This document shows, in pieces, positions 16,239 to 25,136 of a stretch of 64,000 bases of DNA. The first letter of the stretch is position 1. Every line of letters begins with the position of its first letter. The notes under the pieces were generated by a model. It was not told where the DNA came from and made no database searches. It worked only from the letters and a program-made list of their open reading frames with translations. This DNA comes from Campylobacter iguaniorum (GTDB lineage: Bacteria > Campylobacterota > Campylobacteria > Campylobacterales > Campylobacteraceae), in NCBI RefSeq assembly GCF_000736415.1, contig NZ_CP009044.1, forward strand, positions 1 through 64,000, given 5' to 3'. The translations under genes and the position numbers were made by a program.

Positions 16239-16787
16239 TTAAAGCCTCCCAAACAACTCCTGCCACTTCAATAAAAAATCTTTTTTGATTTCCATTTCAG
16301 TAGCTCCAAGTTTATAAAGTTTACCAACTGGAGAGCCATATTTTTCCTCCCAATTATAGGATGGATTTTTAGGCATAAGTGCTTTTGCTTCCATAACCAT
16401 TAAACCTTTATCGGCTCTTTTGATTATTTCTTCGTGGAACTTATTGTGATCCAGTTCATACAACTTTGCAAACATTTCAAGTGCTTGGTTCTCTGCATTT
16501 TTAACCTGCGGCAACATTTTCTTTACTGGAGTAGGAATATCTCCTAAGCCCATTGCTTCATAAATCTCGTGAGAGATAGCTATTGCTTGCAACTCTTTGT
16601 CTCCATTAAAGTATTCAACCAAAGATAAACAATGTTGAGCTACCGTATAAGGTTCTCTAAGTTGCCCCCAAAAGCGTTGCACTCGTGAGAGTGTAACCGC
16701 TGCCTGCATACCTGCATTTTCAAAATCCTCTTCTTTGAGGTTGAACGGATCAATAAGATTGCCCGCCCAATTCATTATTTGGCTCAT
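16239..16787 (-). CDS. HD-fold phosphohydrolase, YfbR/5'-nucleotidase-like
   Basis: 182 aa. Pattern RVQRFWGQ...YTVAQHCLSL...ISHEIYEAMGLGDIPTPVKKML fits the HD superfamily of nucleotidases that remove phosphate from dNMPs (phage YfbR-like). The usual HD pair is HE here (SHE), which may alter metal binding. It could adjust nucleotide pools during transfer or replication. Confidence 0.7.
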   Translation of the reverse strand: MSQIMNWAGNLIDPFNLKEEDFENAGMQAAVTLSRVQRFWGQLREPYTVAQHCLSLVEYFNGDKELQAIAISHEIYEAMGLGDIPTPVKKMLPQVKNAENQALEMFAKLYELDHNKFHEEIIKRADKGLMVMEAKALMPKNPSYNWEEKYGSPVGKLYKLGATEMEIKKDFLLKWQELFGRL

Positions 16788-16820
16788 ATTTCATTCCTCC
16801 ATTTTTTATATATTTTAAAC

Positions 16821-17318
16821 TTAACCAAGTAACCAAACTTTAAACTTGATGTTATAGTAAACACCTCTGCCACCGCCTGCATATCCCTCGCTAAACATCC
16901 AACAACGACCTTTCATTGTTTTTGATGTAGGCTTGAGATTATCGAATACTAATCTCTCTCTTTTGATATGATCAAGATTTGGATCCCAAACGCAACCACT
17001 AGCTTGTGAGCCATACTCTGAAACAAACACTCCAATATTATTAGAGAGTTGAAAAGTTCCATTGCGATGATCAACTGAAATTCTTGCAAACTTACCATCT
17101 GCATACTCAACAAAATCACCCTCTTTTGGCTCTTTTCTTGCCAGTAGTGCCGTCTCAATAGAGGCAAACAATTTTAAATCTTTGGCAATTAAATTATCAA
17201 AGATCTCTTCACTGTTATTTCTATAACAACATACATCTTGAAGAAAACTTATATCATAGCCTTTGGCTATTCCAGTTTCCTCGTTTTCGATTTTTCCAAT
17301 TAAGTTTTCATAAGTCAT
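16821..17318 (-). CDS. Hypothetical protein (165 aa)
   Basis: Start at 17318 (MTYENLIG), within the recurring cassette ATGGAGAAATGTGAAATG; the frame upstream to 17357 reads through the end of the neighbour and is probably not used. Central GDFVEYADGKFARISVDH looks like a small beta domain. The tail is Gly/aromatic rich. No family recognised. Confidence 0.5.
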   Translation of the reverse strand: MTYENLIGKIENEETGIAKGYDISFLQDVCCYRNNSEEIFDNLIAKDLKLFASIETALLARKEPKEGDFVEYADGKFARISVDHRNGTFQLSNNIGVFVSEYGSQASGCVWDPNLDHIKRERLVFDNLKPTSKTMKGRCWMFSEGYAGGGRGVYYNIKFKVWLLG

Positions 17319-17319
17319 T

Positions 17320-17649
17320 TCACATTTCTCCATTTTTATATTTTTTGATGATTTCAATTAATTCTGAAACCATATCTTTACCAATGATATTGCTATAATC
17401 AACACAACATAAAGTATAACGACTCATAAGCGTGTCTTGATTTACTGTTAAGTAAACATCCGTAGTTTGATTAGAGCATTGCTCTGTTCTAAACTCAAAA
17501 TGTACATCATAGATAGATGTACCAAGATCCGCCCAAAAGTAAGTTACCCTATCTTTTAAAAAGATGTTATGATGTTCAACTATTTTCGGTACTATTTCGC
17601 CTAAAAGCTCTTTTTCCCTATCACTGCCGTATAAGATTTTTGTATTCAT
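17320..17649 (-). CDS. Hypothetical protein (109 aa)
   Basis: Its stop codon (TGA) overlaps the cassette ahead of the next gene, leaving one base to the next start, so coupling is tight. Mixed alpha/beta with several aromatic residues; no signal or TM. Function unknown. Confidence 0.45.
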   Translation of the reverse strand: MNTKILYGSDREKELLGEIVPKIVEHHNIFLKDRVTYFWADLGTSIYDVHFEFRTEQCSNQTTDVYLTVNQDTLMSRYTLCCVDYSNIIGKDMVSELIEIIKKYKNGEM

Positions 17650-17665
17650 TTCATCATTCTCCCCA

Positions 17666-18718
17666 TTAGTGTTTTACAATTTGGATTTCTGGCATTGTTT
17701 TAAAACAAGCTTGCTCAAACTTTTTAAGAAGCATAGCCTCTAATTTTGGCTCCAATCTCTCATCAACTTCAATTTCAAAAGTTGCTGTAACGGTATATCT
17801 TCTATTGTTTCCAATAGTTGAACCATTATTGCTATTTTGAGTTGTTGCAGCTGGATTTTGGTATTGAATTGAGACAGGTTGAACCTCGATCATCGGTTGG
17901 CCATCTTGAGCTAATTTTGGTTGCTCTTTTGGTTCTTCCTTGATAACTGGTTGAGGTTCACTTACCATCTCTTTTCTAGCTTTTTCTTCAATAGCCTTTT
18001 TCATTTCCTCTTGACGAGACAACTCTTTTTCTATCAAAGTGTTTAGTTTTTTCTCATACTCTTCATCACTATCCACCATTAAAAAATGATTGATATGTTC
18101 TGGAGTAAGAGCGACCGCTAAACCGCTTTTTAAACAATAACCCTCAAGAGATAAAAGCCTTTGTTCTATCTTCTCTTGAAACCTTTTAACATCTAATACT
18201 CTCTCCTCAACGGCATCGACCGCTTTTTTAGCAAGGCCAGTTTTGTTGAGGTGCGATAAAATTGCTAAATCTTCAACTGTAACAGTTTGGAACTCAGCTT
18301 TAACGCCAAAACGATTGTATTGAAATGAAAGTTCCTCTTGAAGTAGTTTTAAGCACTCTTCCCTTTGCTTATCCTCAAAAACTTTTACTTGATCTAACAA
18401 GTTGGTTCTCGATTGTTGGCAAATAGAAACAAGCTCTTTGGCTTTATTTTCAAAGTCTTTGATAGGAGCCGATAGCTCTTTAACTTTCTCTTTTCTAAGG
18501 GTATCAATTTGTTTGCTTAACGCATTGATCTCAGTTGCCATTGACTTAGCAGCTTTTACACCGTTTTCATCAACAGTCAAGTCATATTTTTTCAACCCAT
18601 CAGTTAATTGTTTTTTGATCACTTCAAAGTTTGAAGCAATAACTGGTAAAGTTGTTTTTACATCTAACACTAATTGTACATCTTGTACATCATTTTGTGG
18701 GTTCATCATCTTAGTCAT
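17666..18718 (-). CDS. DUF1351-like coiled-coil protein
   Basis: 350 aa. The first about 150 residues (NFEVIKKQLTDGLKKYDLTV, MATEINALSKQIDTLRKEK, PIKDFENKAKELVSICQQSR) match the phage DUF1351 pattern, a family often encoded beside RecT annealases. The middle is coiled-coil, followed by a Pro/Gln-rich linker (about 255-300) and a small C-terminal beta domain. Start at 18718; an in-frame MEKCKM extension comes from the repeated leader cassette. Confidence 0.7.
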   Translation of the reverse strand: MTKMMNPQNDVQDVQLVLDVKTTLPVIASNFEVIKKQLTDGLKKYDLTVDENGVKAAKSMATEINALSKQIDTLRKEKVKELSAPIKDFENKAKELVSICQQSRTNLLDQVKVFEDKQREECLKLLQEELSFQYNRFGVKAEFQTVTVEDLAILSHLNKTGLAKKAVDAVEERVLDVKRFQEKIEQRLLSLEGYCLKSGLAVALTPEHINHFLMVDSDEEYEKKLNTLIEKELSRQEEMKKAIEEKARKEMVSEPQPVIKEEPKEQPKLAQDGQPMIEVQPVSIQYQNPAATTQNSNNGSTIGNNRRYTVTATFEIEVDERLEPKLEAMLLKKFEQACFKTMPEIQIVKH

Positions 18719-18795
18719 TTTACATTTCTCCATTTCGTCATTATGTTAAAAAAAGAGTGCTCAAAGCACTCTAAACTGTGTTAATTACACGCCTC

Positions 18796-19068
18796 TCAAA
18801 GCTCGTCTAGGCTCAACCAAAATTTATGTTCAAAAACATCGTCTGGATCTATCCCATCCTTATAAAGAACTTTTAGATACTCAAGAGCATCCTCAACTCT
18901 AATAAAAGTTGTGTGGTACCATAAAGGGTAAGTAGTTCCCTGCTCAAAATCAGCAACGACAACATTAGGTCTTAAATCTGCTGTGAGTCCACAAGCCGTA
19001 GGCTTTAACATTTGCTTTTCCATTTTTTGCTCGTCATATCCATAAGGACATCTTCCTGCATTTTCCAT
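18796..19068 (-). CDS. Hypothetical protein (90 aa)
   Basis: Start at 19068 (MENAGRCPYG) with GAGGAATGATGAAATG upstream; the frame further upstream overlaps the neighbour and is not supported. Contains CPYGYDEQKMEKQMLKPTAC and an acidic end. Repeats the motif LWYHTT seen in the larger neighbour at 20205-21296, so the two may share a fold. Confidence 0.45.
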   Translation of the reverse strand: MENAGRCPYGYDEQKMEKQMLKPTACGLTADLRPNVVVADFEQGTTYPLWYHTTFIRVEDALEYLKVLYKDGIDPDDVFEHKFWLSLDEL

Positions 19069-19072
19069 TTCA

Positions 19073-19573
19073 TCATTCCTCATCTCTGTTTTTATAAAAG
19101 TCCATAAGAGCTTCTCTCTTTGATAAAAAAGCATCCGATATAGTTTCACGGTTAATATCGCCATTATTATCCATTAAACAAGTTTTCCAAAGTATAGGAT
19201 TACCCTCTACCTCTTCCCATTCGTTTTTGTCAAACTCAAGCGGATAGTCCTCAGAACTAAACGGATAAATTTCTTCACCATCTGGGAGTTTATTATCTAT
19301 GAACTCAATTATGTTGGATACATCCATATCCTTAAAAGGATTTTCTAAGATCTTATTTACACAATCCTCACAAATATAATCTGGCTCACTACCTCCGCAA
19401 GCTTTTGTAATTAGATCGATTTCTCTTTCATCATCACAATTCTCTAAGATTAAGTGAAAGTGGCCATCGTGTTCTACAAGTGCATCGTAACACTCATCAC
19501 ACATACCAACGCCGCATACTTCGCATAAAAAGTGCTCATCTTCCGTTTTTGGTTTTTCACAATACATACACAT
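19073..19573 (-). CDS. Cys-rich putative zinc-binding acidic protein
   Basis: 166 aa. The N-terminus has several Cys pairs (MCMYCEKPK, CEVCGVGMCDECYD, then CEDC), typical of a RING/B-box-like or zinc-ribbon knuckle. The rest is strongly acidic. The highly acidic charge recalls DNA-mimic anti-restriction proteins, but that is inference. Coupled to neighbours by short gaps. Confidence 0.55.
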   Translation of the reverse strand: MCMYCEKPKTEDEHFLCEVCGVGMCDECYDALVEHDGHFHLILENCDDEREIDLITKACGGSEPDYICEDCVNKILENPFKDMDVSNIIEFIDNKLPDGEEIYPFSSEDYPLEFDKNEWEEVEGNPILWKTCLMDNNGDINRETISDAFLSKREALMDFYKNRDEE

Positions 19574-19574
19574 C

Positions 19575-19757
19575 TCATACCTCCTTGTATGACGATATGA
19601 TAAAGTCTGGATGTTCTCCTACAACCTTGTCAAAATCATCAAACCAGTAAAAAATGTGGTCGTCATCAGACACTCCATCCCATTGTCCGATAGCTGCATC
19701 AGCTGTGAACTGTTCATTTGTGTCTTTAAAAGTGCCTTTTACTTCAATCAAAGTCAT
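19575..19757 (-). CDS. Small acidic protein (60 aa)
   Basis: Start at 19757 (MTLIEVKG) with GGGGAGGTG upstream. Asp-rich C-terminal half (DGVSDDDHIFYWFDDFDKV). Function unknown; one of several very acidic small proteins in this stretch. Confidence 0.45.
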   Translation of the reverse strand: MTLIEVKGTFKDTNEQFTADAAIGQWDGVSDDDHIFYWFDDFDKVVGEHPDFIISSYKEV

Positions 19758-19758
19758 C

Positions 19759-20163
19759 TCACACCTCCCCAAATTCATCTGTTTCAAATTCAATAATGTA
19801 AATAGTTACATCGTTTGGATTTTTAATAGGTTCATAGTTGAAGCGTGATCCGTCTTGTCTTAGTTCTCCATACTCTTTTTTTGCCGCTTTTAGTGCGTTT
19901 TCGATAGAACTGAAAACTCCTAAATTTACAGCAGAAGCAGTTTCGTACCAAGAATTTCTCTCTTGAAGCAAATAGCTTTTTTTATGAATTGCTTTTGATA
20001 GGTCAAAAGTTTTGAAAACAACATACTCATCAGCTGTTCCCTCTCTCTCAACTACCGCATTTGGAAGATTTTTATAATCTCTAAAATCCGCAAAGTCTTT
20101 TATTTCGTCTTTGAAGATTTTTACATATCCAACATTTTTTTCATTTATCACTAAAGTTTTCAT
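19759..20163 (-). CDS. Hypothetical protein (134 aa)
   Basis: The ATG at 20163 is favoured over the one at 20169 by spacing to GAGGTAATG. Mixed alpha/beta with FSSIENALKAAKKEYGELRQ, similar in character to other one-domain proteins of the island. The last two codons abut the next start. No known family. Confidence 0.45.
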   Translation of the reverse strand: MKTLVINEKNVGYVKIFKDEIKDFADFRDYKNLPNAVVEREGTADEYVVFKTFDLSKAIHKKSYLLQERNSWYETASAVNLGVFSSIENALKAAKKEYGELRQDGSRFNYEPIKNPNDVTIYIIEFETDEFGEV

Positions 20164-20204
20164 TTTCATTACCTCATTTCATCATTTATTTTTTATGTGT
20201 GTTT

Positions 20205-21296
20205 TTAAGCTTCTTCATCGCCTTGATAAAGCTCAACATCAACCTCAATACCGCTCTCATCTGGATAAGTCCAGTTGAATACAGATCCACTTCGTAGATC
20301 CTCAATGTCCTCTTCCGATAAGTTTACAGATATGCTAAGTTTTTTACCTTTTCTTTTGAGAAAAGCCAACATCGCATCGTCTGCATCATCAAGATAGTTG
20401 CCGTTCTCCAGAACCCATTTATCTAATCCTTTGTACACATTATGAACGATATACTCATTCTTAGTTGTGTGATACCAAAGAACTAAAGCACTCTTTTGAT
20501 CAAAATGTATCAATCTTCCAGAGTTAAACTTTTCAATAAGCTCTTCAACGATTTCAAAAGCTTGTGAACTTTCAACATCTTGTATCCCTATGATTTGTTT
20601 TTCTCCCTCATCACTACTGTTCTCGTTTTGCTCCAATAACTCACTTATAAAGGCTTCAAGTTCCTCGGCTACGGATGCAGCTTCACAATATCTACCAGTC
20701 CAAGTGTCATCTAGCTCATCCTCATTCTCATCTTCAATATGAGCCTCATACATAGGCAACATATAATAAGGATCATCCTCATCTACTTCGTCATCATCTT
20801 CACCGTAAAGTTCCGATGTTTCAACAAAGCAAGCAGTGTATCCAGTTCCCTCAAGCATCTTATTGAAATGCTTGTTGTAAACATCTTCTACACTATGATT
20901 TTTTAGAGGACAATTTAGACAATTATCATTAACTGGGCATATAGAGCACGGTAGAATAATGGTATTGCAAGACGGGCAAACCTGAGCCTCAAATTGAGAC
21001 TTTAGTTGTACCTCGTCATCGCAATGCGGACAAACTTCAAAAGTTGTCTCTGTCATTTCGACTTCTTTTACTCCCCACTCCTCGATGTCATCATCATAGA
21101 TATTTCCATCCTCGTCTTTTAAAACGACTCTGTTGTATCCAAACTCTTTTTTGATGTCATCTTCTTTATAAGAGGGGATTAGTTCAACAACTGTAAGAAC
21201 CTTATTTGCATAAGGTCTGTCATAGTAATATTCAGTAGCAAACTCTTCTGTGAGTTTTACTTTTTTCCCGATTAGTTCATTTTTAATTACGCACAT
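20205..21296 (-). CDS. Large acidic zinc-ribbon protein (363 aa)
   Basis: Residues about 85-135 carry CPHC, CPSC, CSIC and CLNCPL, enough for two zinc ribbons. Before that comes a small beta domain (KKVKLTEEFATEYYYD). The middle is very acidic (EDDDEVDEDDPYY), and LWYHTTKNEYIVHNVYKG is shared with the 18796 gene. GATGGAGGTG precedes the ATG. Not recognised as a known family; probably a nucleic-acid- or protein-binding factor of the leading region. Confidence 0.5.
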   Translation of the reverse strand: MCVIKNELIGKKVKLTEEFATEYYYDRPYANKVLTVVELIPSYKEDDIKKEFGYNRVVLKDEDGNIYDDDIEEWGVKEVEMTETTFEVCPHCDDEVQLKSQFEAQVCPSCNTIILPCSICPVNDNCLNCPLKNHSVEDVYNKHFNKMLEGTGYTACFVETSELYGEDDDEVDEDDPYYMLPMYEAHIEDENEDELDDTWTGRYCEAASVAEELEAFISELLEQNENSSDEGEKQIIGIQDVESSQAFEIVEELIEKFNSGRLIHFDQKSALVLWYHTTKNEYIVHNVYKGLDKWVLENGNYLDDADDAMLAFLKRKGKKLSISVNLSEEDIEDLRSGSVFNWTYPDESGIEVDVELYQGDEEA

Positions 21297-21826
21297 TTTA
21301 CACCTCCATCAAGTTTGCCGTAGTCTTTAATGTGTAAGTAGATTTCGATTGCCGAAGCTCTCTCATCACCTCTTGACCATAACCACTCGTAAGTAATTTC
21401 GCCCTTGAGATAATCTACCTCCTCGATAATGTCTATCCATTTACCCTCTCCAGATCTGTAACCGCCTACTACCATTTTGATTGGTTCTTTAAATGTCATA
21501 GTACAAGTATCCTCGTACCACGCTTCCCTCTCGCATTGGCAATAACCGATGTCGCCTTTTAGCTTTTTAGAGCCTCCAAGCATCTTAGATAAGATATATG
21601 ATGCACCATCTTCATCCACCGACTTAGCATATTTAGCCCAGCTTGCCTTTGTAGGAAACACCCCATCGTAATCGCTCTCAAGATAGTCAATTTGCATATA
21701 GCCATAACCACCGCAAGGAAAACTTTGAGGATGTGTTCTTTCTAACGGTTTTAACGCCGCACCAAAATCTACAAGTTCAAATAACTGGCTTGATGTTTCC
21801 ATTGTTTCATTTACTACATTTTTCAT
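21287..21826 (-). CDS. Hypothetical protein (179 aa)
   Basis: Soluble, mixed composition, several Trp and Tyr; CGGYGYMQIDYLESDYDGV and KWIDIIEEVDYLKGEITYEW are the most conserved-looking parts. Starts behind the ATGGAGAAATGACAAAATG cassette; overlaps the next gene by 10 bp. No family recognised. Confidence 0.45.
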   Translation of the reverse strand: MKNVVNETMETSSQLFELVDFGAALKPLERTHPQSFPCGGYGYMQIDYLESDYDGVFPTKASWAKYAKSVDEDGASYILSKMLGGSKKLKGDIGYCQCEREAWYEDTCTMTFKEPIKMVVGGYRSGEGKWIDIIEEVDYLKGEITYEWLWSRGDERASAIEIYLHIKDYGKLDGGVKCA

Positions 21827-21858
21827 TTTGTCATTTCTCCATTTTTACATTGAATTAT

Positions 21859-23004
21859 TTATATTGTTTGGATCTTGTTTATTTTTCCATTCACAAGCAA
21901 GTCGTTTAGATCCTCGCCATCTTTGGCATCCCAACTCGCTATTTTGTAATTTACTCCAGCTTTTTGTAATCGTTCAATAAGAACCGTTTGAGCCTCTTGG
22001 CCTGCTTTATCCTTATCGTATGCAACGATTACCGTTTTCCCTCTCAATAAACCGAGCATCTCCTCTTTATAAGAGTAAGTACCTGCAAAAGATACGAAAC
22101 ACTCGCTTTGAGTAGCGATTGATAAACCGTCTATATGCCCCTCAGTGAGCCAAAGAGTTTTACACTGTTGAAGTGTTTTTCTCCCTAGTCCAAAAGGCAA
22201 CGGAAAAGATATATCCGTGCAAGACACATTTACCTCTTTCCCTTTAGGACGATTATCAGTATATCTGAGCATAAAGCCCTCTATCATATCGCTATATAAA
22301 TCAAAGGAAGGCACTACAACTACATTGTAGCCGTACTTCCACCCACCTACGAGGTCAAGCAATTTCAATCTTTGTAACTCTTCTAAAGAAAAGTATTTTA
22401 ATAGCTGCTCCACCAAGTTATCGATGTCGCTTTTTGAGAGAAACCCAAGATACTCCAAAAATTTACTACCACTTAATCCCCTTGAGCTGTACCAAGATAA
22501 CTTACCTCTCTGATCAGTTGTTAAACTGAACCGATATACAAAAGTATAGATAAGTTTTAATCTTTGTAGCTCACTCATATTAGGGTATTTAGGGAGAAAA
22601 TCTTTGATAAGCACTTTTGCAAATTTCTTATTGCTATCAAAAGACCAATACTGTTTTCCTTTTGGTTTTGGCGGTTGTATTCGCTTGTGTGGCTGGTGAG
22701 ATACTTCGCCGCTAAGATACGGTACCCCAAAAGTTTCGTGTAGAAACTCACAAGCTTTTTTAAAGTCATTATTAAAGTGTTTAGTTGCAACAGTAACTGG
22801 ATTACCACTTAAATCGCATACAAAACACTTGCATATATTTTTCCCTTTATCAAAGCCCATAGACGGATGTTTGTCTCCGTGAGAATGAGCATTTGTATTA
22901 GGACAATGCAATAGTTTATTTGATTTTGATGGTTTAGCACCCATCGCCTCCAACACTTCTACAATATCCAATTCATTCAATTTGTCTAAGTCGTATTTTT
23001 CCAT
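21859..23004 (-). CDS. CHC2 zinc-finger/Toprim DNA primase
   Basis: 381 aa. The N-terminal CHC2-type zinc finger (CPNTNAHSH then CKCFVC, residues about 35-65) recognises the template. A Toprim domain lies at about 270-365: LWLTEGHIDGLSIA (catalytic Glu), VIVAYDKDKAGQEA (DxD) and DAKDGEDLNDLL. This is the DnaG/phage primase arrangement. Likely primes the incoming strand or plasmid replication. Start at 23004; an in-frame MEKCKM extension belongs to the leader cassette. Confidence 0.85.
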   Translation of the reverse strand: MEKYDLDKLNELDIVEVLEAMGAKPSKSNKLLHCPNTNAHSHGDKHPSMGFDKGKNICKCFVCDLSGNPVTVATKHFNNDFKKACEFLHETFGVPYLSGEVSHQPHKRIQPPKPKGKQYWSFDSNKKFAKVLIKDFLPKYPNMSELQRLKLIYTFVYRFSLTTDQRGKLSWYSSRGLSGSKFLEYLGFLSKSDIDNLVEQLLKYFSLEELQRLKLLDLVGGWKYGYNVVVVPSFDLYSDMIEGFMLRYTDNRPKGKEVNVSCTDISFPLPFGLGRKTLQQCKTLWLTEGHIDGLSIATQSECFVSFAGTYSYKEEMLGLLRGKTVIVAYDKDKAGQEAQTVLIERLQKAGVNYKIASWDAKDGEDLNDLLVNGKINKIQTI

Positions 23005-23029
23005 TTTACATTTCTCCATTTATGAATTT

Positions 23030-23905
23030 TTATGCTGCCCATACTCCTCTCTCAACACTGGTAAAGTGATATTGCAACTGCTGTCTCACTTTTGCTTGCC
23101 AGTTTTTATTGTTTTGGATTAGATTTTGAGCGATTTGTTCGACTTCGGCATAAATATCCTTGAGAGCAGCTCTTCCACCAAGTTTCATCAAAGCAACACG
23201 AATAGCGGAACGCCAAGTTGCTGCAATTTGTCTCTTAATTTCTTTAGCTTTATCCCAAGTAACTGCAAAGAGTGATTTAGCCGTTTTTTTCCAGATGATA
23301 AGGTACTCGTGAGTAATTGGAATGAACCTAGCTCCATTGTATTGTGTGCTATTACTCATCATATTGTGTTGTACCTTGATTACAACATTTAAAAGCTCGC
23401 TTTTTGGCATCATCTGGATAAAATCTGCCTGAAACGATCTATACTCACCATTTTTACGCATATCACCGATTAGCGTTGTATAAATACCTCCATCTCGTGT
23501 AGCTTCACGCTGGTTTAAGAGCATCACTTGTGATTTTTCTATAAACTCATCAGCTCCACATAAAGAAGTATCACCGTCTATTGGATTATTTCCCCATACT
23601 GCTCCAGAATACTGGATCATATTTGCATAAGGCGGATGAGAAAAACATATATCAGCAGGACGAGGCAACTGAGAGAGAACAAAGTCTCTCGTGAAGTCGT
23701 TACCTTTATGCAAGTCAAGCCCTACATATTGGATCCCCATATCTTTACACACCTCACCGCTAGTACCGCTACCCTCACAAACATCAACAAAAAGTTTAGG
23801 TTTGAAGTGATCAATAAGATCAACGATAATATGGCCAGATGTGTTACCACGCCAATTTGATTTTCCCCATTTTCCTCTATCTGGATAAGATACTACGCTT
23901 TGCAC
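23030..23905 (-). CDS. Orphan DNA methyltransferase
   Basis: 291 aa from a GTG at 23905 with AGGAGG 6 nt upstream, inside the end of the previous gene; the open frame extends 16 codons further. The SAM-binding motif is FVDVCEGSGTSGEV (about 40-53), and catalytic motif IV is CFSHPPYANMI, an HPPY variant of the usual D/N/SPPY. The C-terminal 60 residues (LGGRAALKDIYAEVEQIAQN) look like a winged-helix. No restriction enzyme adjoins it, so self-protection or antirestriction is likely. Confidence 0.8.
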   Translation of the reverse strand: MQSVVSYPDRGKWGKSNWRGNTSGHIIVDLIDHFKPKLFVDVCEGSGTSGEVCKDMGIQYVGLDLHKGNDFTRDFVLSQLPRPADICFSHPPYANMIQYSGAVWGNNPIDGDTSLCGADEFIEKSQVMLLNQREATRDGGIYTTLIGDMRKNGEYRSFQADFIQMMPKSELLNVVIKVQHNMMSNSTQYNGARFIPITHEYLIIWKKTAKSLFAVTWDKAKEIKRQIAATWRSAIRVALMKLGGRAALKDIYAEVEQIAQNLIQNNKNWQAKVRQQLQYHFTSVERGVWAA

Positions 23906-24234
23906 TGCACACCTCCTACTGGAAGATCCATAAGGTAGGCATCTGTTTTGCAATTAGGGCAAGCTTTAAAAGTTTCATCTTCCTCTTTTTCAAGTGTTAG
24001 TTCCTCTTCATCACCTCGCCACATACACATATTGCATTGAACTGATTGCGTATCATTTTCATCATCTTTATAGTGCAAGATAGCCTCTGCAACTGCTTCG
24101 GCAACATAATAAGCTTCATTTTCTACAAGCTGCAAAGCAAAACCTACGATATTATCTTTAGTTTCACTATATGGCATATCTCTCAATTCCATTTCAATTA
24201 ACTCTTTAGTAGAGTATTTATTTGCATTAAACAT
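23893..24234 (-). CDS. Zinc-ribbon protein (113 aa)
   Basis: Start at 24234 (MFNANKYS), with TGGAGC upstream. Helical N-terminus (about 1-70), then a ribbon of CNMC...CPNC (about 76-103). The end overlaps the methyltransferase start by 13 bp, a tight coupling that suggests a joint role. Confidence 0.55.
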   Translation of the reverse strand: MFNANKYSTKELIEMELRDMPYSETKDNIVGFALQLVENEAYYVAEAVAEAILHYKDDENDTQSVQCNMCMWRGDEEELTLEKEEDETFKACPNCKTDAYLMDLPVGGVQCKA

Positions 24235-24262
24235 TTCATAGCTCCATTTCATCATTTGTTTA

Positions 24263-24502
24263 TTATAGTTTTTGAAGATTTTTATAATCTTCTTCAACAC
24301 CTAATCGGAAATCCCATATCCTAGAAGTTACATTTTCCAATGCGACCTTAGTTATTGCTCTTCGCAACTCATACGCTCTTTCCCAATCAATATCAGCTTC
24401 TATAATTTCACTTTCAATCAACTTTTTAATTTCATTGTTTAAAAGCTTCGTATAGCACTCTGCATACTCTTTTGTGATGATTTTTAACTGTTTTTTATCC
24501 AT
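24263..24502 (-). CDS. Helical protein (79 aa), paralogue of the 27818 gene
   Basis: All-helical. Shares with 27818-28057 the core LxxEIxxLIxSxxIxxD followed by an Arg/Lys helix and the C-terminal EDYxNLxK(F/L). The two are about 3.5 kb apart in the same operon, so they arose by duplication or double acquisition. Function unknown. Confidence 0.5.
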   Translation of the reverse strand: MDKKQLKIITKEYAECYTKLLNNEIKKLIESEIIEADIDWERAYELRRAITKVALENVTSRIWDFRLGVEEDYKNLQKL

Positions 24503-24535
24503 TTTCTATTTCTCCATTTCTTCATTATTGCAAGA

Positions 24536-24742
24536 TTAAAAACCCCAACGGTTATATTCCGCTAGAGCTTCATCATAAGTTTTATAATCCATATCTGTAC
24601 TTGGAGCACCATCAGTCCACTCTATGCTAACTTGCCACTCACTGCTGTCATCTTTAAACAACACGAAGTCCAAAGCTACATTAAATGAGCCACACTCTTT
24701 ATACTTTACATTTTCTCTTTCTTTTTCAAAACTTCTAGCCAT
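24536..24742 (-). CDS. Hypothetical protein (68 aa)
   Basis: Start at 24742 (MARSFEKE) with GAGGAGG upstream. Small beta-rich domain (WQVSIEWTDGAPSTDMDYKT). Begins 2 bp after the end of the DUF6573-like gene. No family recognised. Confidence 0.45.
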   Translation of the reverse strand: MARSFEKERENVKYKECGSFNVALDFVLFKDDSSEWQVSIEWTDGAPSTDMDYKTYDEALAEYNRWGF

Positions 24743-24744
24743 AA

Positions 24745-25134
24745 TCAATCCTCCTCTGGCAACATAACTGTAATAACTGGCTCGCCAGCATCACCACCGT
24801 GCACCAAAGCTTTAAGAGTGATTTCTTTAGGCTTGAAGTTACCATAATCAACATTACTGTCGTTAAGTATCAGTTTGAAATAAATCAAACTCTCACCGAC
24901 TTTTTTTGATGGAATTGCTCCAGTGATGGCACATCTGAGCATCCATACCACATCCCAAGTTCGTCCGTCAATATCTTCAAGGTCTGGTTTATCTTCAATC
25001 TTTGCATAAACTGCCTCGCTTAAAGCGACTGGATATTTAATCTTAGCCTCTTTTGCCATTTCAGTTACATCAATTAAAACACCATCCTCTATTGCTTCCG
25101 CTCTTGTATATGTATCTATTACATCCCATTCCAT
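24745..25134 (-). CDS. DUF6573-like protein
   Basis: 129 aa. The sequence TRAEAIEDGVLIDVTEMAKEA...YPVALSEAVY resembles the DUF6573 pattern (RxxAIxDGxLxDVTxxA...FPVALT..V), found in phages and in plasmid leading regions; family named from memory. Start at 25134 behind the cassette ATGGAGAAATGACAATG. Function of the family is not known to me. Confidence 0.7.
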   Translation of the reverse strand: MEWDVIDTYTRAEAIEDGVLIDVTEMAKEAKIKYPVALSEAVYAKIEDKPDLEDIDGRTWDVVWMLRCAITGAIPSKKVGESLIYFKLILNDSNVDYGNFKPKEITLKALVHGGDAGEPVITVMLPEED

Positions 25135-25136
25135 TG

